Positions 57,458 to 64,000 of a stretch of DNA of 64,000 nucleotides are shown here, one piece after another. This DNA is from Aradus depressus (lineage: Eukaryota > Arthropoda > Insecta > Hemiptera > Aradidae), in the NCBI GenBank assembly GCA_963662175.1, contig OY759224.1, forward strand, positions 22,825,489-22,889,488, given 5' to 3'. A program made the translations under genes and the position numbers. Each line of letters opens with the position of its first letter. The stretch's first letter is position 1. The notes beneath the pieces are model-generated. The model made no database searches, was not told the DNA's origin, and saw nothing but the letters and a program-made list of their open reading frames with translations.

Positions 57458-57984
57458 GTAAGTACGCCATATGGTAGCATGTTTACTGTTTGGGAAACAC
57501 GGGTTCTACTTACTGTGATGCATTTATTTGGGGGGGGGGGGGGGGGGGGGGAGGGGCTATAGTCTCATGAATACTTCTTCTGTAAAGAGTATTGGATATA
57601 ATAGCGCTGCCATCTCTTTAGTTTCGAACGAACGTACTAATGAAGTTCAAAATGTATGAACTGAGAGAGAAATTATGAAAACTATCGCTTTTCAAATTTT
57701 ATTATTGTCCTAATTTAAGTATTAAAATGTTTATGGCGGTATTTTGTAAAATGTGCTCAGGCATCAGAGTAAAGTGGTCTCAATTTTTGACTTTGTATAT
57801 TTATATATGATATTTTCTACCTACCATTCTTTGGAACAGGACGGCAACCAGTAGATAGCACGTCGCTAATAACTGACTGTAAAGTCAATGCAACAAAAAT
57901 TTTAAATATACTATTGACCACTAGATAGCTCTTATGGACAATAGTTTGTTATTGTTGATATTATAGTGGAGGAGTTATTGTCGG
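57458..57984 (+). other. First part of intron 1, with poly(G) run
   Basis: Contains a long G run at about 57530-57551 and otherwise AT-rich sequence with no exon or element I can name. Confidence 0.5.
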
Positions 57985-58340
57985 AAATTTCTCCCGGGTG
58001 TTCCTGACCTCTCTGTGGGGCCACATCACCCGTCCGCCGAGTTGACGGAAAATAGGTCTCTTTTTTTGTATTTATTAAAGCTAAATCCATGGTGCTACCG
58101 CCGCGGCGCGCCGGTTGTAGGACCCCGCCACTGGCGAGCGATCGATTGGGTCCTCCAACCTACCTTATTGGCATATCCCATGAGAGCTCGGGACAAGGGC
58201 ATTTATGTTTTAAGACTGCATCAACTCCACCCTAGGCCTGTCGTACAGCAGGCATTCGAAAACTACGTTCTGGAGTCTCAACGCCGCCACACGAGCAGTT
58301 CGGGTTGTCCTTCTTCTTGAAAAAGAAGAGCTTGGAGTTG
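57985..58340 (-). pseudogene. Probable C-terminal relic of a non-LTR retrotransposon polyprotein
   Basis: Clearly GC-richer than its surroundings. On the complement KKKDNPNCSCGGVETPE is followed, after a small frame change, by VVFECLLYDRPRVELMQS. This resembles the C-x-C-G...H...C zinc cluster behind RT or RNase H in R1-, I- and jockey-type elements. Further on the complement there are stops. The 101-codon plus-strand frame at 58015 overlaps it and looks like its shadow. Confidence 0.45.
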
Positions 58341-58504
58341 AAATCTCCATGAATGATTCTCGGAAAAGCCTGGAGAATCTGTACAACTTCTCAAAAAGGA
58401 CCTACGGGAGGATCAATATTTTATTCTCTCAGATACATGATACGATATGAACTGCCTCGATGAAGACACTTCACGTATATATACATACAAATCACAGGTA
58501 ATGG

Positions 58505-58690
58505 GTCTAGAGGGCTCCAGTAGCTCAAGATCGCGGGTTCAATACTTGGCTGAGCCCCTTAATTTAGGTGGGGGGAGGGGGGGGGGAGGGGGGTAGAGAA
58601 AAAACCTTAAGCACGCCGTGGGATGGGACGTTAAGCGATGGTCCCGAGCCTGTGCGATGTCAGGTACTCGTTAAAGATCCCTATCCTATG
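58505..58690 (+). mobile_element. tRNA-derived SINE with G-rich insertion
   Basis: The head has ccagtagctcaagatcgc and a good B box ggttcaatact. The body aagcacgccg...gggatgggacgttaagcgat and ggtcccgagcctgtgcgatg matches the SINE at 12130. A G run of varying length (58569-58592) sits between head and body. Confidence 0.7.
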
Positions 58691-58839
58691 AATATAGTTA
58701 AGAAAGTAACATTTAGGTTTCCCACAGTAGAGTCGCATCCATGTCAACCAGAGACACGAAAGAGCTCTCAACCAGAGTGACGGATTTTTATGATACTTCC
58801 CATGTAGCATCCTTTTGAGCCCTATTGACTAATAGGCTA

Positions 58840-59990
58840 TGTGGCGTCCCAAAATTTTGAACGGGAGGGGGGTTATGGGGGCCTAAGTATAAATATAGTC
58901 CTAGCTCATTAACGGTTGGTCGGATTGTCACGAAATTTCACATGTAGTATTCCTGAAGGCCAAATAGAAAAACAAAGTGTAAGCCATCCCAAAATTTTGA
59001 ACGGGAGGGGGGTTGTTGGGGGGCGTAAGTATACATTTAGTCCTAGCTCATTAACGGTTGGTCGGATTGTCACGAAATTTCGCATGTAGTATTCCTGAAG
59101 TCCAAATAAAAAAGATAAGATGTGTGATGTCCCAGAATTTTGAACGGGAGGGGGGGGGGGAGGGGCTAAGTATAAATGTAGTGCAAGCTCTTTAACTAAT
59201 GATCGGATTCATGAAATTTCACATGTAGTATTCTTAAAGGCCAAATTAAAAAATAAGGTATGTGGCGTCCCAAAATTTCGAACGGGAGGGGGGTTGTAAG
59301 GAGGGCTAAGCATAAAAATAGTGCTAACTCATTAATTAATCGTCGGGTTGTGGGGGTGGGCCTAAGTATAAATGTAATGCTAGCTTATTAACTAATGGTC
59401 GGATAGTCACGAAATTTAACATGTAGTATACCTAAAAGCCAAATAGAAAAATAGCTGTGTGACGTCACAAAATTGTGAATGGGAGGGGGGTTGTGGGGGG
59501 CTTAAGTATAAATGTAATGCTAGCTTATTAACTAATGGTCGGATAGTCACGAAATTTAACATGTAGTATACCTAAAAGCCAAATAGAAAAATAGCTGTGT
59601 GACGTCACAAAATTGTGAACGGGAGGGGGGTTGTGGGGGTGGGCCTAAGTATAAATGTAATGCTAGCTTATTAACTAATGGTTGGATAGTCACGAAATTT
59701 AACATGTAGTATACCTAAAAGCCAAATAGAAAAATAGCTGTGTGACGTCACAAAATTGTGAATGGGAGGGGGGTTGTGGGGGGCTTAAGTATAAATATTG
59801 TGATCAGTCATTAACGGATGATCGGATTGTCATGGATTTTCACAGTTAGTATTTTTAATAGCGAAATAGAAAAATACACTATGTGACATCTATAAAATGT
59901 AAACGATAAGGGGGGGGGGGGGGGGGGGCTAAGCATAAAAATAATGCTAACTCATTAAAGGGTAATCGGATTTTCATGAAATGAAACATG
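58840..59990. repeat. Tandem repeat, about 140-bp unit with G-rich tract (8 units)
   Basis: Units share aaaattttgaacgggagggg, cctaagtataaatatagtcc, ggtcggattgtcacgaaatt and catgtagtattcctgaa. Starts at 58848, 58988 and 59131 give periods of 140 and 143. Each unit carries a tract of 6-18 G. It lies in intron 1 of the candidate secreted-protein gene. Confidence 0.88.
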
Positions 59991-59999
59991 ACATGTAGT

Positions 60000-60471
60000 A
60001 GTAGTAACTATGTACTAGCTGTGGTGCTCAGGGTTCCTACCTACATACTAACTGTTGTGCCAAGAGTTCCTAACTACGTACTAGCTGTGGGATCCGCCGT
60101 TTAAACTCATACTAGCTGTGGTGCCTAGCGTTCCTAACTACGTACTAGCTGTGGGGTCCGCCGTTGCAAGGCACATGCTAGCTGTGGTCACAAGCGTTCT
60201 TAAGTACGCACTGGCTAGGATGTCCAGCGATGCTAAGTATTCACTAGCTGTGGTTTCCGCCGTTGAAAGACGCATACTAGCTGTGGTGCCCAGGGGTCCT
60301 ATAAACTTACTAGCTGGGGTGTCTGACGTTGAAGGACTATAAGACTTATTCCGTATGAATAATTGAAAATTATAACATCATGAATGTACTGTTGAAGAAT
60401 TGAAAAGACTTATAGGAGATATTAGGAGAAAAGTCGAAGTTCCCCGGGCAACGCCGGGTATTACTGCTAGT
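60000..60471 (+). mobile_element. Helitron-like 3' end with tandem tactagctgtggt units
   Basis: About seven units of 40-48 bp (tactagctgtggtgcc, gcgttcctaactacg, gtggggtccgccgttg) precede an AT-rich stretch. The terminus is ccccgggcaacgccggg, a short spacer, then CTAGT at 60467-60471. Same family as 56596-56982. The unit core ACTAGCTGTGGT is also the terminal repeat of the small sat3-bearing element at 9445-9649. Confidence 0.55.
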
Positions 60472-60719
60472 AACTAAATATATGGCATATATCCGAAAGA
60501 ATTAAATGTTGATCCTTCCCACAATAGTACAGGTTCCCCGAATAATAATGTTCACTACATGTAACGCACCCGAAAGAGGTTATAATATGACCTATCTTCA
60601 TTCTACTAACATTCACAATGGTCGACTGACATTGTCCATCGATAATGGCAGACTGACCGACATTACTCATAACATATTTATATAATTACCTCATTCGATT
60701 GTTTTATGCTTTTTTTAAG

Positions 60720-60816
60720 ACTGCCTCGATTCACGAAGTGATAGCATCTAGAGATGTTCGTGTAGAAATTTCAAAAAAATCAGCAGAGAAGTGTGGAAAA
60801 AGTGGCGTCCCCAAAG
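60720..60816 (+). CDS. Candidate second exon of the secreted-protein gene, 97 nt, phase 0 to 1
   Basis: The acceptor is atgctttttttaag and the donor gtaatgtc. Frame 0 is open for 32 codons plus one base: TASIHEVIASRDVRVEISKK, then SAEKCGKSGVPK. It has the phase class (0-1) and similar size of exons 3a and 3b (109 nt). It is Lys-rich with one Cys and an IS-x-K motif like ISM-x-K there, but overall similarity is weak. Placed after the signal-peptide exon (57457) it gives a hydrophobic signal followed by T-A-S, a reasonable cleavage region. The rest of the gene would lie beyond the window. Confidence 0.5.
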
Positions 60817-60867
60817 GTAATGTCAATAATTTTGTATTGATCTAATCAATGATATACTCCAAATAGT

Positions 60868-60935
60868 GAGAGTGCCGGTAGCTCAGTGGTGTGTGTGCTT
60901 GTTTACTGAGCTCAAGCTCGCGGCTTAGAAAAGAA
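60868..60935 (+). mobile_element. tRNA-like SINE head
   Basis: ccggtagctcagtggt is a good pol III A box, followed by gcttgtttactgagctcaag as in the SINE at 12130. The copy ends before the B box and body, so it is 3'-truncated by the next repeat. Confidence 0.6.
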
Positions 60936-60939
60936 ATTT

Positions 60940-61290
60940 TACTTCCGCAGCTTTCGTAGTATAGGGGAAGTTATGTAATCGGTCAACAATTAGATGCTGA
61001 GACCAATGGAATTGCAAATATGGGAAAGAAAAAGTCTGCCTGTCTGTGAACAAGATAATTACCGATTGGATGAATGTGTCGGCACGAAATTTTACATCTG
61101 AATTCAGAACCTGTAGTGACGACACCTATTGCCTTTCAGCCAAATCGACCAAAGGGAAGGGGGGGATTAGGTGGGAGACTTAACATAAAAATTCTAATAA
61201 CCGCCGTTCTAATGAATGTAATGACATACATTTCATATGTGAATTTGAAACCACATAAGGACGACACTTAATAATTTTAGCGGAATTGGC
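60940..61290. repeat. Interspersed repeat family copy
   Basis: Starts with cttccgcagctttcgtagta and ggggaagttatgtaatcggt, close to sat2. It continues with gcctttcagccaaatcgacc and gaatgtaatgacat, which matches 29424-29820 on the complement. Confidence 0.7.
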
Positions 61291-61745
61291 ATAAGGGAGG
61301 GGGGGGGGGGGGGGGGGGTCAGAGGGAGGCTCATCTAAAAAAACCAATAACTGTTAAAATCCAATGAGGACATAACCTGTCAAATTTCAGCAATATCGGT
61401 TGAAGGGAAGGGGGGGGGGGGGGGGGGGGTCAGAGGGAGACTCATCTAAAAAACCAATAACTGTTAAAATCCAATGAGGACATAACCTGTCAAATTTCAG
61501 CGATATCGGTTGAACGGAAGGGGGGGGGGGGGGAGGGGGATCAGAGGGAGGCTCATCTAAAAAAACCAATAACTGTTAAAATCCAATGAGGACATAACCT
61601 GTCAAATTTCAGCGATATCGGTTGAACGGAAGGGGGGGGGGGGGGGGGAGGGGGTCAGAGGGAGGCTCATCTAAAAAAACAATAACTGTTAAAATCCAAT
61701 GAGGACATAACCTGTCAAATATCAGCGATATCGGTTGAAGGGAAT
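61291..61745. repeat. 111-bp tandem repeat with long G runs (4 units)
   Basis: tcagagggag starts at 61319, 61430, 61541 and 61655. Each unit has tcatctaaaaaaaccaataa, ccaatgaggacataacctgt and a pure or nearly pure G run of about 18-25. Runs this long are rare in such an AT-rich setting and prone to assembly error. Confidence 0.92.
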
Positions 61746-62753
61746 AGGTAGTAGGCGATAATACCTCGTAGTTAAGGTACGGGCATGGTCACAATAACTA
61801 ACTAATATATTTGTTGTAGCTCACTAGTTTATTTTGCAGACTCAGCTTTCAGCCATATTGACCATATTCAGTGCTAACTCTGTAATCGACAGATGAAAAA
61901 TTACAATAAATAAAACATAGGAATAAATAAAATATAATAATTTACATATCTTTTGTCTGTAGTGTGATGTACACTACGGAACATTTTTTTATGAATAAAA
62001 AGTAATTTTTTTTTTATTATAATCTAATATCATATATATATTAGATATATATCAAGGTGTTTGAGAAACAAAACAAGAAAACATATAAAAAACAGCTGTG
62101 ATATAGTGTTAAATGTAATGGAGTCGTGAGCTAGCTCTTAAACGGTGCACTGTGGTTTGATATGTTTTAAATAAAAATGAAGTTGAACAATTAGATGAAA
62201 GTTGACTGGGGTGGAATTAAAGTGTGAAGAGTTGACGGGGTCTGGTTTGTGTGGTAGAGGCGTCGAGAAGGTACAATTAATAATATATATTTTTCAATAT
62301 GCCCAAATAAAAATAATAATAGTTTTTAAGTATTTAGTTAAATGATTTTGTTGCTTTGTTTTTCTTTTGCTTTGTTCAATGTTTAGTTTTTTTTATTAGA
62401 ATGTGCAAATAAAGCAAATAACCCAATTATTTGTCCTCTTCAAATTCTATTCTATTCATCTTCCCTGTTGTCCCAGTAGTATCATTTAAAAAACCTTTGG
62501 ATTAGAAATTAATATTATTTAAAATTATTAAAAATTGGTATCTCTTTGTGAATCCAAGTGTAAAGTTTGTTTAATTGAATTTTTTTCGTTGTATACGTGT
62601 ACTTTCTTAAAAATTGCACGTCTTAAATTATTGATAATATTTTTTTAGGGCAATTTTCGGCAAACTACTGTAGAAATCAAAATTTAAATAAACGAAAGAG
62701 ATCAAATTTCTACAGGAAATGTGGTAGCAAACAAGCTTTTATCACATTTTTGG
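61746..62753 (+). other. Region upstream of second gag-like element, probably containing its LTR
   Basis: AT-rich, no frame. Its right end joins the leader motif CATATCCCTTGTGTGG (62754-62769), which in the minus-strand element directly follows the 5' LTR, so the last several hundred bases are probably an LTR. Its partner would lie beyond the window. The start is not defined; it does not resemble the 1364-bp LTR by eye. Confidence 0.4.
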
Positions 62754-63000
62754 CATATCCCTTGTGTGGACGATTTTCGCCACAAAGCCCCATCATATTT
62801 TGGCCAAACCTAGATGGGAGAATTTTTTTATATTAATTAAAGTAGGGAAATAGGTTGAAAAAGATGAAAAGGATAGAATAGAGACAAATAAGGGTTACAT
62901 TTAATTTTGAGAAATAATATTTTTTTTGACGACTTCAAAAGAAGGTTACTATTTTAACATTGTTTTGGTTTAGTAATTATATATTTAGTAAAGTAAGAAA
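62754..63000 (+). other. Leader of second gag-like element
   Basis: Begins with the 16-base motif shared with the minus-strand element and ends at the ATG of the gag-like frame. AT-rich, no frame. Confidence 0.5.
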
Positions 63001-64000
63001 ATGCCAATTACCAGAGGACAAGCGAGAAGATTAGAGGAGGAAAGTAGAGAGGAAGGGTCGAGTTTGGAGGAAAGATCCGATATGGAGTTATCGGAAGATA
63101 GAGAAAGGGAGACTCCAGCCGCAATGGAGTCCATGCAGGGTACTGGTGAGGAGTCGCAAGGGGAGGGAGTAAATAAAGATAAAGAAAAAAAGGGCATTGC
63201 TGCTCCTGATATGGAATGGCTCCGTGTTGTGTTAACAAAGTTAACTGGGGATATGAATCAAAAAATGGAAGAGCAAAGTAATAAATTAGGAAATTTAGTA
63301 ACAAAGTTAACTGGGGAAATGGGGAATATCAATCAAAAAATAGAAGAACAGGGAAAAGAATTAAGGGGGGATATTGGAAATATCAATCAAAAAATAGAAG
63401 AACAAGGAAATGAATTAAAGGGAGAAATGGGAAATTTAAGAGGCGACATTAAAAATTTAGAAGTTAAATTAAATAATAATATGGACAATTTGAAGGACCA
63501 GATAGAGAATTTGCAGAAAGATAAACAATGTTTAGGAAATCGAATGGATAAAGCAGGAGAAAACTTAGAAAAGCACTTAAATCAAAAAATTAACAAGTTG
63601 GATGAAGGGAATTCTGAAGTAGAAAAAGAGGTTCTTATTATTGACAGTCAGTCACAAGTTGATGAGGTAGAAGGAACAGAGAATAACAGTGGGGAGGAAC
63701 AGACCCAAATTTTAGAGAAAGATGTGGAGGAAGAGAATCAAAATGTAGAAAAATTAGAATTAAGTGAAATTCAAGAAAATAGGATTAATATTGATGTGGA
63801 TGGACAGAGTGAAAGGAACATTTTGATGTTATTAGACAAAACAAACGAACAGACTGAGGACAACAAACGAAAGACAAATTTTAATTTTAAAGAAAATCTA
63901 GTAGAAACCTACAGACAAAATGGAAATAGAAAGAAGGCTAATAAAAGATATAAGAACAATTTTAAAAAGAGAGTAAAAGCATTCAAACAGGTATTAAGGA
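63001..64000 (+). CDS. Gag-like coiled-coil protein of an LTR-type element, open to the window edge
   Basis: ATG at 63001 (MPITRGQARRLEEESREEG); no stop in 333 codons up to the edge. Residues 10-60 are acidic. About 75-200 form a coiled coil with repeated GNINQKIEEQG, RGDIKNLEVKLNNN and MDNLKDQIENLQKDKQ. About 200-290 are Glu/Gln-rich. From about 295 the chain turns strongly basic (RQNGNRKKANKRYKNNFKKR). The start and the RGDI-LEV / LKDQI core match the broken frame 35340-33957. No zinc knuckle, protease or RT is reached. It is probably an assembly protein of the element, by position after an LTR-like leader. The intact frame suggests a younger copy than the minus-strand one. Confidence 0.72.
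   Translation, partial: MPITRGQARRLEEESREEGSSLEERSDMELSEDRERETPAAMESMQGTGEESQGEGVNKDKEKKGIAAPDMEWLRVVLTKLTGDMNQKMEEQSNKLGNLVTKLTGEMGNINQKIEEQGKELRGDIGNINQKIEEQGNELKGEMGNLRGDIKNLEVKLNNNMDNLKDQIENLQKDKQCLGNRMDKAGENLEKHLNQKINKLDEGNSEVEKEVLIIDSQSQVDEVEGTENNSGEEQTQILEKDVEEENQNVEKLELSEIQENRINIDVDGQSERNILMLLDKTNEQTEDNKRKTNFNFKENLVETYRQNGNRKKANKRYKNNFKKRVKAFKQVLR

Noticed and set aside
58015..58320. A 101-codon plus-strand gene
   Set aside because: The complement carries a better signal (C-x-C-G zinc cluster of a retrotransposon C-terminus). The plus frame has no promoter, splice signals or recognisable domain.
62649..62835. A phase-1 exon after tttttttag reading 62 codons to a stop
   Set aside because: No donor and no similarity to other exons. 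It overlaps the LTR/leader junction of the second gag-like element (motif at 62754), so it is more simply element sequence.

Overview
The window looks like AT-rich nuclear DNA from an arthropod, most likely an insect. There are no operons or ribosome binding sites. There are spliced micro-exons with GT-AG borders, long tandem satellites, tRNA-derived SINEs, hAT-, pogo- and Helitron-like DNA elements, jockey/I-type non-LTR retrotransposons and LTR-type elements. I cannot name the species. A sap-feeding or gall-forming insect is only a guess, based on the gene architecture below.

Left third (1-28.7 kb): the 3' part of a plus-strand gene made of very small exons. Two paralogous modules follow each other. 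Module 1 has exons at 7436, 8395, 9322, 10113 and 12434; module 2 has exons at 16808, 19801 and 21476. Exon phases chain without a break (0-0, 0-1, 1-1, 1-1, 1-0). Module 1 sums to 366 nt, exactly 122 codons, so a whole module can be duplicated without shifting frame. Intron bases next to paralogous exons are 93-95% identical by hand count, while the exons are only about 55-67% identical. The introns hold four satellites: sat1 (107 bp), sat2 (88 bp), sat3 (108 bp) and relatives of sat4. They also hold hAT-like insertions, foldback elements, a SINE and jockey relics. Sat3 is one unit inside a small inverted-repeat element in module 1, but about 60 units in module 2.

Middle (28.7-53 kb): a retroelement cluster flanked by two copies of the sat4 locus (64-bp unit, about 5 and about 85 copies). 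A young minus-strand LTR-type element (LTRs 29980-31343 and 41451-42814) carries only a broken coiled-coil gag-like gene. A nearly complete plus-strand non-LTR element (35659-41368: zinc-knuckle ORF1, endonuclease/RT, RNase H) is nested inside it. To the right are an A-rich minisatellite, a reverse transcriptase scrap, a jockey-type gag relic and the large 64-bp array.

Right (53-64 kb): a pogo-like relic, several minisatellites, two Helitron-like ends, and what looks like the 5' end of a second small secreted-protein gene. That gene has a TATA box at 57359, a signal-peptide exon at 57407-57457 and a phase-matched exon at 60720-60816. The window ends inside a second gag-like ORF (63001 to the edge), related to the broken one at 35340-33957.

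The most interesting signal is the modular micro-exon gene family whose exons diverge much faster than its introns, with satellite expansion recorded between its duplicated introns.
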